DNA from: Diplocarpon mali
Taxonomy: Eukaryota; Ascomycota; Leotiomycetes; Helotiales; Drepanopezizaceae
Direction of reading: 5' to 3'
DNA: 64,000 nucleotides
NCBI GenBank assembly: GCA_024741835.1
Contig: JAENRP010000012.1
Span: 62,001-126,000 of the forward strand
Below, piece after piece: positions 23,050-35,000 of this stretch. Within the stretch, counting starts at the first letter, position 1; every line of letters starts with the position of its first letter. The translations under genes and the position numbers were made by a program. The notes under the pieces are model-generated. The model searched no databases, was not told where the DNA came from, and saw only the letters and a list, made by a program, of their open reading frames with translations.

Positions 23050-25163
23050 ATGGAACGTCAGGCGTTCTCTGGCGCAAAATCCCGTGGCCAGGATTCCACG
23101 CCGAACCGCATCTTTCCCTACGGCGAATGGGCTACAAACCACGATTCGCGAACCTACACGAGCTCTTCTGCTACCATATCTCACGATCAAAACGGCGGGA
23201 GGCTGAAAGTCAAATGCGCGGTACCGTTCCGAAGAAGATTGCAGTCTCTACCTCTCGTCGTAAAAGACACGGAGACGCCTAAAGAGACCAGTCTTTCCGA
23301 TGAGAACACTGCAGCCGAGGACGATGGGAACAGGCTGGGGGGGTTAATCGGGCTATTCCGCAGGGCTTCTGTCTCGGTCAAGAATCGCCATCATCGACGA
23401 CACTCACACACCATTCCACCTGGAGAACAAATCCACACAGAGGGCCCGTGGAACCGGTTGAAGACGGCCGCGAGTTTTCACAGGCACTCGAGAGGGCCGT
23501 CGATGAATAATCCTGCGGAATCCAGAGACGGGCCGTCAGAACTGGATTCCGAACATATGCTCGGACCTGTGCCAGGAAGTGGGAGTGAGCCTCCACAGAT
23601 TCCGCGCAACTACGGAGGAGAGCTTGCAAGAACTGCTGCGAGGGCACAGAATAAGATTGAACAAAAACTGCAACGCCCGTCGGCTTCCAATTCGATTGGT
23701 GATGGAGAGAGTGGTATCGAAATTACCATCACACAGTCCGACTCAAGTCAGGAATCTGTAGACATGGTACTTAGAAGCTCCATGATCAGTGTGGACTTCA
23801 TTTCTAGGCTACCAGCGGAACTTGCAATTCAGATCATGTCTCTCTTGGACAAGAGAACCCTCTGCTCCGTTGCCCAGGTTTCTCGTTGCTGGTCCAAGGT
23901 TGCTGAAACGTCGCAAGTCTGGAGAGACGTGTTCTTGAGAGAACAAAGCCAGTCGTATGCTACCGGCAAGCCAATCCCTCGAGGAGAGGGCCATGGAATA
24001 CCTGCCTTCAGAGATGATGAAGACTGGAAAGATCTGTATCGCATTCGGCAGGAGCTCAGCTGGAATTGGAGGAATGGAACATGCGAAGCGTTCTATCTAA
24101 ATGGACATCTGGACAGCATCTACTGTGTCCAGTTCGACGAGTATGTCTTGAATGACCTATCCCCAATTGTTACTAACGAAACAGGAACAAAATAATCACC
24201 GGTTCGCGGGACAAGACTATTCGAGTTTGGGATATGAAAACCCATGCGTGCACATTAATCATCGGCCCTGCCTTTGTACTCGCGGACCCGGCCCTGATGC
24301 ATGCAAGTGACGGAACGCCAATGCACTACACACAGTACCAAGATCCCGACCACTCTAGTAGGTTGATCCAAGAGCGAACCAGTACACCGGATACCATAAC
24401 ATATCCCGAGTGTCACGACCAGTCCATCCTGTGTCTTCAATATGATGACAGAATTCTCGTTACTGGTTCTTCGGATTTCACCACAATCATTCATGATATG
24501 AAGGATAACTTCAAGCCGATCAGGAGGCTCCGACAACACACAGCAGCAGTTCTTGACTTATCTTTTGACGAGCGATATATTGTCACCTGCTCAAAAGATG
24601 TCAGCATCTGTGTTTGGGAACGAGAGACGGGTGTTCTGTTGCGCCAACTGAAAGGGCATGCCGGACCCGTCAATGCAGTCCAGCTGCGAGGCGACACCAT
24701 TGTCAGCTGCAGCGGAGATTTTCTAGTCAAGTTATGGAATATCAGCAGTTTCCACATCATCAAAAACCTGGAAGGGCACAGCAAAGGTCTAGCTTGCAGC
24801 CAGTTTTCAGAAGATTCAAAGTACATCGCATCTGCTGGGAATGACAGACATATTCGTATCTGGAATGCCAATACTTACGAGTGTATCCACTTCATCAAGG
24901 ACGCGCATCAGGGCCTTGTCCGGTCTCTGCACATAGATTCTATCAGTGGAAGATTGATATCTGGAAGCTACGACTCGGGCATCAAAGTGTTCGACATGGC
25001 GACAGGTATACAAACCGTAAACTTCCCAAAGTGGCATAATAGTTGGGTATTGGGTGCTAAATCGGATTATCGACATCTCATCAGCACAGGCCAAGACCCT
25101 AGAATTCTCATCATGGATTTCGGCAAGGGTATCAAGGGAATTGACAAACTGAAAAGCTCTTGA
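23050..25163 (+). CDS. F-box and WD40-repeat protein (probable SCF substrate receptor)
   Basis: Join(23050..24140, 24185..25163), 689 aa; the 44-bp intron ends in ctaacgaaacag. Residues 1-245 are polar and basic (RRHSHT, KNRHHRR) and probably disordered. An F-box lies at about 249-295 (FISRLPAELAIQIMSLLDKRTLCSVAQVSRCWSKVA), the Skp1-binding module. From about 345 to the end are seven or so WD40 blades, recognisable by NKIITGSRDKTIRVWD, YIVTCSKDVSICVWE, DTIVSCSGDFLVKLWN, YIASAGNDRHIRIWN and RLISGSYDSGIKVFD. F-box/WD40 proteins (the Met30, Cdc4, Fwd-1 and SconB group) select phosphorylated substrates for SCF ubiquitin ligases. The long N-terminus is unlike SconB/Met30, so I do not assign the substrate pathway. 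Confidence 0.88.
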
Positions 25164-25924
25164 GAAGTATCTTGCCGACGTACAACAACGTAGATCGAGC
25201 AAGGATTTAAACAGACGCTCGTGATGAAAGCCGTGATTGGGGCGATGGGTTGGGAATATACATTCTGGTTCTACTTCGAGCAAAAACGGCAGGTTAAAAG
25301 GCCATTTTGGCTAGCATATCTGACTTAAGTGGAGGAGCGGTTCTTTAATTCTTGATGAGTGCTTACGCGCATTGCTCTGGACTTTGTCGTGGTCATGGTT
25401 CTCATATATCAGTATAGTAGCAAGACGGATTAGCATTCCTTGCTTGTCATCGCGTTTGCCCCCCGTAGACTTCGAAGACTGAAACTTGATAGCGTGCTAC
25501 ACCACATATCATTGAACTTTTCAAGATTCTCATGCATAGATACTCAAGCAGATGCAATTCATACTGTGAAAACAATGCTGGGGAGGAACTATAAACGTAA
25601 CCCCGGGGGGTGGGGGGGTGAGGGGTGAGTAGGAGGGTTTTGTGAGAATAACCTATTGGAACACAAAGACTATTAGCGTTAATATAGGAAACGCTAGGAG
25701 TGAAGCAAATAGCTTTATGACAACTTCAGGTGAATTTTGGGCTGTCTTTTATTAGGTAGATAGTAAAGGAAAAAGGGGAGGCTCGCTTATGCGTTGGGAA
25801 ACTCGCTTATATATTAGCGTTACGCTAGACTAGCTCCTAATCCGCGCACAAATGCTGGTATGTCAATTCCTCAAGTCTTCGTGGAATCGTAGACGACTAA
25901 TCTGCCCTCACGACAACCACAACC
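25164..25924. promoter_or_regulatory. Intergenic region and promoter of ribosomal protein eS7
   Basis: About 760 bp. A G-run (25604-25623) is followed by an AT-rich block with two copies of ATTAGCGTTA (25672-25681 and 25813-25822), each followed by CGCTAG, 141 bp apart and upstream of the eS7 start. Two copies of CTCGCTTAT lie between them (near 25781-25790 and 25802-25810). Ribosomal-protein promoters usually carry repeated factor sites, so these repeats are candidates, but the assignment is inference. Confidence 0.35.
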
Positions 25925-26872
25925 ATGAGTGCCATCAACAAGATCGCGGCGAACAGCCCATCCCGCGCAAAGCCATCTGAACTTGAGACTTCGATTGCCA
26001 CCGCGCTCTTCGAGCTCGAGAGCAATACCGCCGACCTCAAGGCCGCTCTCCGACCTCTTCAGATCGTCTCTGCCAGAGAGGTAAGCCATTAACAATTACC
26101 CATGGCACTAAAACATCCTCAGCTTTCTTTCGGACGAAATGACGGTGCGGGTGCCGCTGGCAAACATACATACATATATGGGTTATACCATTCATACTTG
26201 AGATACAGAATGGATGGGATACATACACTTGTGTTGTGCTATGGATGTCGGTGATGTCTCTAAGTCATTAGGGACAGATTCGCCCAAGTTGTGGAATCGG
26301 ATCGGAATCGGACGGGCTGCGGACCATTGTTGCAAAAACATGGAGATCGCATGCTGACTTAGATCTTCTTAGGTTGAAGTTGGCCACGGCAAGAAGGCTA
26401 TTGTCATCTTTGTCCCCGTCCCATCCCTCCAGGGCTTCCACCGCGTGCAGCAACGGTAGATTCCCTTCCTCATTATCTCTAGAACTAGTGTGCTGATCAA
26501 CGCAGTCTCACGCGTGAGCTCGAGAAGAAGTTCTCTGACCGTCACGTCCTCTTTCTCGCTTCGCGCCGCATTCTCCCCCGCCCCAAGCGTTCCAACCGCT
26601 CCAGAACCTCGCAAACCCAAAAGCGACCTCGTTCTCGAACACTCACCGCAGTACACGACGCCATCCTTACCGATCTCGTGTACCCGGTTGAGATCGTCGG
26701 CAAGCGTCTCCGCACCAAGGAGGATGGCAGCAAGGTCTTGAAGGTCATCCTGGACGAGAAGGAGAAAGGAGGCGTTGACCACAGACTTGATACCTACTCT
26801 GAGGTCTACAGGAAGCTGACCGGTCGTGGCGTTGGCTTCGATTTTCCCCAATCTGGCCCCGCTGAGTACTAG
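25925..26872 (+). CDS. RPS7: 40S ribosomal protein S7 (eS7)
   Basis: Join(25925..26080, 26373..26455, 26506..26872), 201 aa, close to the about 190-200 aa of eukaryotic eS7. It is a structural protein of the small ribosomal subunit, needed for 18S rRNA maturation. Recognisable blocks: [82 protein letters not shown] and [20 protein letters not shown]. The first intron is long (292 bp) and close to the start, typical of highly expressed fungal ribosomal-protein genes; the second is 50 bp. Its stop codon lies 229 bp from the stop of the convergent dynactin gene. Confidence 0.97.
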
Positions 26873-27100
26873 ACGTGTACGGATGGTTTGTGGATAGAGG
26901 ATAAAAAATCTTGCGTCAGGAATGGACATGGGATGCGTTTGCTCTGGTTTGGAGGCGTAGCTAGGCATTTCGATGAACAGGCTTGCAAAGTTCACAGCGG
27001 GCCATGAACAATCTATGACGTTACAGACACAAGCGCAACTCAACGATGCACACACCATGCGAATATCAAATGGGTATATTGCGCCAGCTCACACGTTGAT

Positions 27101-28914
27101 CTAGCCCCTTGCAATTTTGCCCACCCCAAGCACGCACCAGTAAGCCAACTCCCTCTTCTCCCTAGCATCCTTATCCTTTCCCAACCCAGCACCCTCCTCC
27201 TGGGTGGCATCAGTCTCGTACTCGACCCGCACAAAGAGCGGTATCTCGACAACGTCCTCATCCTCTCGCAGGGGACCATCGTCGGCCTTGAGCTCTTCGC
27301 TCCTCATGTAAATCGGCCCCTCGGTACTCAGCGACGCAGGCACAAGCTCCAGCACGACACTCGTCCAGTTGCGACCCCGTTCCCACACTTTGCCCGCTTC
27401 AGCCTGCTGCTGCCCTTCGCTGGCTTCGGCTTTCGTGCGCCGTTTCTCCCCGGAGCTGTTCCTGTTGCCGCCTTCGCGGAGCGCCTCTTCCCAGGCGTCG
27501 GTATTGGCCCCAACGTCGAATTGTGGGCAGAGCACCGTGACTTTGCTGCTGAATCGGCCCGGGGTCTCGGCGGGCGTAGCTAGCGTGACCTTTACTCTGT
27601 CGAAGAGCGGGTTCTTGAATGTGAGAAGGAACTGTACGGGCTTGAGGGGCGTGAGAGTCGTGCCGGAGGTCGTTTGGAGGGGCCTGATGTTGATCGTGGG
27701 GATGTAATTCAAAGCGACGAGACGGATCCTGAAGCGCGTGGTTTGGATCTTCGATTCGGGCTTGGAGAGGATGTGGCGGCATGTCTTGCAGCGCTTGGAA
27801 CGTTTGGTGCGGAGTAGATAGGCAATGGGGCGCAGATCGGTGAGGAATTGCACATCGGTGTTGGGTAGCTGCTTGCGCTGAGCAGCCGTAGCGGTGCTGT
27901 CCCAGCCCCCAGAACAGAGTCTTGCAATAGCCTCTTCGTCGTTCGTTGAGGTGAGCTGCAGACCTTCCAGTGCATCGTTTGCTTCCCTCATGAGACGAGA
28001 CTTGCTCTTCTTCGTCTTGGTATCGACTGCAAGGCCCCCTGTGTACAGCCCCATGATCCGCGACAGCGCTCCTGGAGAACCACCATAGCCATAATCTCCG
28101 GTAAGGCCCAACGCATTGGCAGGATTCGAGTCCGGGAGCTGCGAGGAATAGAACGCTTTCAGATTCGAGAACTGGCTCGCAGCGTCTAGCCTCTCGTTCG
28201 GATCCAACGTTTGCAGGGACGTCTCCCGCTCAGGGCTCTCCTCCGAGGTGGAGGTCCCCGAGAAATCCCTCTTACGTTCCTCGCGCTCTCTCCGCCTCTC
28301 CCTCGCTGTGACCATCACTTCCCCGCCATTCCTGATTCTGGCCAGCTGTGCGAAGATCCCGTTCGGCTTCTCAAACTGGATGCCGATATCCTTGGAGCTC
28401 CAGTCGCAGTATGCGCAGTTCAAGACGAAGGGGCCGTTTGGCGAGGCTTGTTCCGCGCCCAAGCCTTCGGGCGGTGCTTCGAGGCTGCTGACTGAGAGAG
28501 GGGACACGCAGATTGGGCACTGGAAGCAGCTGCGTGTGCATCTGTGTTCTCGGTCAGCTGCTGCGCGGGTCCCAGGAGTGGAAAGGAGCAGTACCGGTTC
28601 CCCTCACTCTTCACCGTACTGCTCGGTACCTCAAACAGGCAGTTCGGGCAGAACCAGGTAACTATCTCGTCGAGCACGCACCGCGGGCATCGGATTTGCT
28701 GGCAGTCTTCGCAGTAAAAGAGCTGTTCGAGCGGAAATAAGCTATAATTTGCTCGGGGGGCTCGCGGATCGAAGTTCCGGTCGTCGTCGTCGTCGTCGTC
28801 ATCGTCGGAGTTTTCTTCCGTGGGAGGAGGGCTCTCTTCTCCGAGCCTCCGTGTGGGTACTGAGATATCGCTACAGGGACACTGAAAGTAGGTGTAGGGC
28901 GCGAAGGAAGACAT
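27101..28914 (-). CDS. Dynactin subunit p62 (dynactin-4)
   Basis: Complement(join(27101..28541, 28595..28914)), 586 aa; 53-bp intron. p62 sits on the pointed end of the dynactin Arp1 filament and helps adapt dynein to cargo and the cell cortex. In filamentous fungi this complex drives nuclear migration. The N-terminus carries a CPCSD motif, a poly-Asp/Glu run, then zinc-binding pairs: FYCEDCQQIRCPRC and WFCPNCLFEVPS, and after the intron CFQCPICVSPL and LNCAYCDWSS. A later CKTCRHIL pair and the IQFEKPNGIF, RFRIRLVALNYIP and VLCPQFDVGANTD blocks complete the dynactin-4 pattern. The intron joins EGNR to CTRSCFQCP, restoring the conserved order of cysteines. It is convergent with RPS7. Confidence 0.9.
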
Positions 28915-29482
28915 GGTGAAGGCCGGGTTCCGCGACCAGGCTTGGGCTCTTGAGGACGACGTGGGAAGGACGCGCTAGAGGGACAGGGGTTCGCTGGTGA
29001 ATCTCTTTGGTTTTCAGAGCCGAGGTTGCAACATACATCTACCAATTTATATATGCTATCTACCTACAAGTTATATCGCACTTCGAAAACTTTAGGAGGC
29101 ACGCGAGATGAGAGAAGCTTTCGCCTTCAATAGCATATCTCATCTTCCAAAGCATAGTGCCATATTTTATCGACACACCGGATAGACATTCGTACCATAC
29201 CAAAGACCAAGGAGGAGCCACTAGGTACTTTCCCCAATCTTTTATCCAATACTCATCATATTCCTCCGAAATAGGCGAGCTGTTACCAACTGTATGTACA
29301 TGGAAATCTCACATCGAACAGTCCCAGTCGAGTACAACAAATCCGCGCCACGAACTCAACAAGGGAATTGAAATCACAGGAGTGTTGATGGGTATCCTGC
29401 GGTTCAAAAATCCTCTCAAAAAAAACCCCTCCATCAAAGTATGTAGCCTCGACCGAAAATAATCAAATAACAGAAGCTGCTT
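28915..29482. other. Intergenic region
   Basis: About 570 bp between the 5' end of the dynactin p62 gene and the 3' end of the DUF8004-like gene. It holds the p62 promoter, with a TATA-like ttatatatgc at 29046-29055, and an AT-rich 3' part. A 101-codon frame at 29157-29462 shows no domain or coding bias and is not called. Confidence 0.4.
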
Positions 29483-32013
29483 CTAGAGATGCGAGTCCTT
29501 AACAAGCTCATCGTTGGCGTACTCGACTCGGTTCGCTTCCCATTCAATCTTCAACTCGGTAGTGTCTTTCATAATATTCTGCTCGTTACTCTTCAACTGC
29601 AATGGGCTTGGATGCATAGCAGCCTCATCGTGCACATTCGTCGAGTACACACTAAGGGGCACGCGCGCCAATCCAAGCGCGCTCATGGGCTTATCGAGGA
29701 AGTTCCTGATGGTATTCTTTGACGCCTCGATACTAGCACCTGAGCCCCGCCGACTGTTGTTAGTGCTCGACGCAGGACTGTCACTTGCGCCCTTTGAAAC
29801 AGTCGACCACCTTGAGGAAATTTCCTCAATAGACGATGATCCGGACTCGGAGGGATCATTGCGGCAGTGTGTTTCCGAGTCGCCGGTCGCTGGTCTGATC
29901 GTGGTTTTCATGTTTTTGGTGCCGTTACCGTAGCCGCGGACGATAACCTCGTGACAGGATGCTCGTTGGGGCCTCGGGTGGATGAGCGCGGGCATGTTTC
30001 CGAGAGTTGACAGTGCTCTCCGCACGGTACCCTTGCTGGATTTCATTGAGGAGAGCGAGGTATCGCTGATCTGGCGGGCACGATTTATCGCCGAGTAGTC
30101 GATATCGGGCTTCAATTCCGAGCACGGAGGTATCATACTCGCTGTTGCAGGCTGCTCCGCGTCAGCCTTGAAGTCGACCTTCATTTGATCGGTCTGGGTC
30201 CGGAGAAGTGTCTCGTATGGCTGTTCTTTCCACGGTGGACATCCCGCGGTAAGTACGCATACATTATATGGTACGTTTTGCGTATCGCGAACCTCGTCTG
30301 GTACAATCGTTGCAGATAGAAGGGTCTGCAGGATCGAGTAGACTAAGATCCACCGGATCTTTCTAGCATCTGTTTGTGAAAACTTCTCGTTTCTGTCCCC
30401 TTTCGTGGGGTAAAAGACACAGTCCTTCTCGAAGCATCTGTATGCTCGGACAAGTGTGCATTCGAGCAGCGCTTGATCGTGTACATTCGTTGCTTTGGCA
30501 AGGTTGGCCAACGTAATGAGACGCGGGTCTGGCTTCATCTTTTCTCCTTTCGACGAGAGGCTGAAGTGTCTTTTCAATGGAAGTTTCGATTTTTCTTCTG
30601 ACTCGGGCAGCAAGGGGAATGGATGCTCGAGTGATTGGTACTTGTGGCGCTGATCGAAAGCTTGAATGCATTGCCAGACACATAGGCCGCCCTGCTGCGC
30701 CGCTGGAAGACCGTCCGCGGGCGTATGATCCCAGTCTACAAGGTATTCATACAGCTTGTGGAATTCCGAACACATCTGAGAATAGGTATCCTTTGGAAAG
30801 GAGTTGTTTCCGAATTCGTATGCTGGTGGGTAGTAGCCGAGTTTGGCAATGTAGTATGATTGTAGGAAGTCCCGGAACTTGTCGAGATGGGCCCGGGCAC
30901 CAGAAGGAAGGCCGAGGGTTGAATCTGAAAAGTCGTCCGAAAGGAAAGACCCCAGTCGTTGTCCACATTGATCTAACCTCACATCCATCTCGTAACGAGA
31001 ACGGGTAACAAGGGCGCGTGTCTTTCTGCTCATGAACTTGGGACAAGTCAGTACATGCTATACCATCACCAAGAGTTTCCAGCATACCTCGAATCCGGGA
31101 CTGTAGGTCAGATTCTCGTTCATGCCAGAGCAGTGCGCAAAAGCATCTAGCCACAAATCTCTAATGCGGAAGTGCTCTGCAAAGTAGAGAACTGCCAGCG
31201 CATGGTCGGGGGCATTTCGCATGTCGGCATAGCCTTCTTCGTCCATGTAATCCAAAATTTCCTGCACATTGTCCTTGCCCATAGATCTGAACTCGTCCAT
31301 GCTGTTCAGAAGACCAACGAGAGCACCGCCCAGGTGTACTCCTGCAAGAGACTTGCCAAACATCCAGGCGAAAAAATTGCGTGTGGCCGTATGGTAGAGA
31401 AAAGCTTCTCCACGGTCTGCATTAGGAGGCGCCGGGATGTAAAGTTCGTACGTCCGGTTGCTGGCCTGCCCGGGATAGCCTTCGGCGCCGAGTTCTGAGG
31501 CTGGTGACTCTCCGGGAGCGTCAAAAAGAAATCGATCCAGTAATGGTCGACAACCTGTTTGAATAAGGGCTTCCATGGGGATTCTGATAGCTGGCCCTCG
31601 TCTCGATCGACCTCGCTTATAGAGATGGACGAGGCAGTTGCCACTAGGATACCACAGGTCGGGATCCTAAGCAAAAGTCAGTGATCGGATCGAACTGTAA
31701 TCCTGCCAGAGAAACGCACCCGTTTCAGGCCATCCCAATATGTTGACCGTCTGGCGGCTCCGTCCCACTTCTTCGAAGTCATTTCTAACACTGGCTCTCC
31801 GAGCGCGAAATCGATGGAGGAAATTCCTGACGGATTCCCCGCATGTATCTTCCGTCTCCAGCCTAGTGGCCAGTCTGAAACTTCTCTGCACAAGGAGAAC
31901 TGTTTAGAACAAGAGGAGTTGGGCCTCTCCGTTGCGCTTCTCGGTGGTTGCGATGAGAAACTTCGTGAAGGTGGTGCAGTGGCTGGGATCGCTCGGGCCA
32001 GAATAGTATTCAT
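29483..32013 (-). CDS. DUF8004-like fungal protein
   Basis: Complement(join(29483..31036, 31088..31666, 31720..32013)), 808 aa; introns of 51 and 53 bp. The two junctions give continuous reading through YWDGLKR/DPDLWYPSGNC and SPGFE/FMSRKTRALVTR. The conserved part runs from about residue 85 to 460. It includes PSGNCLVHLY, RRGPAIRIPMEALIQTGC, ELYIPAPPNADRGEAFLYHTA, NFFAWMFGKSLAG, DEEGYADMRNAPDHALAVLYFAEHF and CVWQCIQAFDQRHKYQ. The last 300 residues are Ser-rich and disordered. This matches a Pezizomycotina family of unknown function that I recall as DUF8004. There is no signal peptide or clear membrane segment. The N-terminus is uncertain; more upstream coding is possible because the frame stays open before 32013. 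Confidence 0.7.
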
Positions 32014-35000
32014 AACTGACGCCGAGGCGCTCAGACTGAAATTCCCCTGTCGCTCGAATGACGAGGCAGGTGATCGTCGCTACGACGTCAAGGCAAGCTG
32101 CCAGCCGTCGATCGCCGGTCTAGCGGATCTACTTCCACGCAAAGCTTTTATTTTTCAGCCACGGCGCAGTCCTATCTCACAGAGATGTAGGTGTCGAAAC
32201 TTTCGGCCGATTGAAAGACTTGTGTGGGAGGAAGAAGAGGGTCGTTGAATTTCTGAAGGTATCTATCTGCACCTCTTATTAAACGCACCAAAGTCTCGGC
32301 CCGGTGAGCTGTCTCTCCGACAGGCAACTTGAAGACTGAGCCATCGATGGCGTGAAGCCTCTCTCTGGGGTGGGGGTGTATGCTGCCGATTATACCCTGA
32401 CTTCACGACTGACAGGGCTCTGGTGGTCGGAATTGGAAGAGCTAGGGGTGGTGCAGGTGGCTTGAGCCTGGAGTAGCGGGGGACATTCAGATAAGTACTG
32501 TCCCGTACTGTCCTGCACTACACTTGTGCAGTATTGGTTTCTGTGTTGCTCGGCAAGGATCCTGGGCTTGCTGGCTGCGGAGTCAATACGCATTAAGTGG
32601 CACGGCACTTGAACGTACGAGGGGTCTCCAGGACTCGAATGAGGTCACTCCGGTGCTCCAGCGGCTGAGATCTCGATATAGCAAACAAGGTTCGACTAAA
32701 AGTTGAAGCTCCGATATGCAGTGGAAACTCAAACTCTCCATTTGGTAGCTCCCCTCCCCCCCAGCACGGCTTGCAGATCAGGGCCTCACCTCATTGGCAG
32801 AGTGAGGTGTTCCGTAGGAGGATCTCACGATACCTACACAATACAAAGTACACACGGGCAGCGCATCTCTCCGCCATTAGCGGTTCCCAGCCATGCCCGA
32901 TCCGGGCAGACGCCAGGGCCATTCTCTCGGCTTTGCGCCTCTGTCAGCAAGCCCCACGTATGGGCCCTGATTGTTATCCGGGCCCTGTGGTGAGAATCCA
33001 GGTGCGTTGGGGCTTGCGGAGCCGAATCAGCGCTCGTGGGCGCAGCGAGGACTGGCTCAGGACTGGCTCAGGACTGGCTCGTTCCACGGGCAGGTTGCTG
33101 GCACAGATGTTCCCAACTGTTGGGAGGTGCAGCCAGCTACCCAGAATTGATCCCAACTGCTGGGGAGGCTCTCTGATCATTCCCAACCCGCCCGCCTCTC
33201 TCCTCGGAGTCTCCATGCGATGACTGGCAAGCTGGACTGTTTCCTTGGATGATGATGCGATGAAATCAACTTGGAGAGGCAAACGGCAGCGTGACAGATT
33301 TCAGTTCTGGAACGAAAGAGACCGATGGCAGGGAAATGCTGTGCTGTACTGGCCTGTCGCACATGCGGGGTAGGTAGGGTAGGGTAAGGTACAAGGTCGT
33401 CCGTCCAGAGGAGGCAGATTGCCGAGCCACAACCCGAGAAAGCTCGCTGAGGCAGATCGGGGACGGTGGTCGGAGACGGTTGGTCGGGGACGAGCTGGTC
33501 GGAGATGCGATGGGATCAGGAGTGTTGCTGTCGCAGCGAGGCATTTGACTGGACGCCATCTATTGCGGTCGGGCGTAGGTCACAGTAGACAGAGAGGCGT
33601 GGGTGTGAATGCGTCTTGAGATTCTGCGTCTCCCTGCATGTCTCGGGATGGATGGATGGGTGGATGGGTGGATGGATGCAGCGGGGGAATGCTTGAGCCT
33701 CTCTTGTCGGGCGAGGGAAAAAAGGAAGAAGGGACATCGTGGCATCTGCTTCGTCGCGTGTACCGTAGAACGTAGAGCCCCGCCCTGAGGATCCTTCATA
33801 CTCTGTTGCCTCCTTATTCTCCCCGTTCCGATTCCCCCTCAGTTGATCAGGATATCCCCGCGACAGTAGACGTGGGATCCCGTCGACATCCTGCCTACGG
33901 ATAGGGGTTCCTTGTGAGAGACCCTGATCCCGATCCCGATCATCGATTCCAGCCACACGTCCTGCTACTACAGTATCACATCAGGGCTGGACTTGGACAA
34001 GCCGCCTCGACTTTCAAGGCCAGGAGGTTGTAATGTACAGCGGCATGCAAATGCCATGAACCTCCGATCTGCGACACCCCGGTGAAGTCCTCCTCGTGAA
34101 GAGAACGGACCCTATCCTGACGCAGGCTTCTGCTGTGTGCAGTGGCTCTGTTGACGCTGTGCAATATCTTCTTCATGTGCTGTCGCTTGGACGGTTCCGC
34201 TGCGCTGATGTCATTCCAGTCTCCCAAGATCACAACGCCCTGGAAGGCAAAGTCTTCGAATTCATATCGCCATAGCTAATACATATGAACCGACTTGCCG
34301 CCCCGGAATTGGCTGCTGGGAATATGCCTCCCGTAGTATACAGACCCGGACTTGAGAACTGCGTCTCTATTGTCTGGCACCAGCCTAGGATGAGGTCGCG
34401 CTTCTCGTCAGAAGTATTCCCTCAAGCTCTGGCGGTCGAACGACGATGAATGCCACAGGGACGTTGGCGAACGTGCGCATCGTAATCTCACTTGAGAGAT
34501 GTTCCTCCATTCCTAGTCCGGCTTTGAACTGCATTTGTTCGCCCTCAAATATTGGCATACTGTCACGCCCAGACGTGCATGTCGGTGCAATTTATCGTTC
34601 CAACGTCCGGACAGGATCGAACGGAAACTCTCAATACAGGTATGACATGAGGAGATGAAGCAGCCGCGACAGTATATCCCGAGACAAGTACCCGAGCGAG
34701 CTTGAACAAGGGCTGATGCCGGTGTTCTGATTTATAGATACAGATATTGGAGAGTCCAAAACGACTCGGAACGTGGATCAGGGCGGATGTGGATGACTGA
34801 AGTCGTGATAAGCGACCACTGAGAGTCTCAAAGCCGCCAAGATCAAAGCTTCTCAAAAAGTATAGTGTCTGGTAGACTGAATATTGGAGAGCTGTGTTCG
34901 TGCACCTTGAACTTTCTTGTGAGCTTGCTCGCTTTGGAACTCGGACAGCAGGAAGGGCGTGATCTGGCATGCGATTACGCCCAAGGCCCTTCCACTTAAC

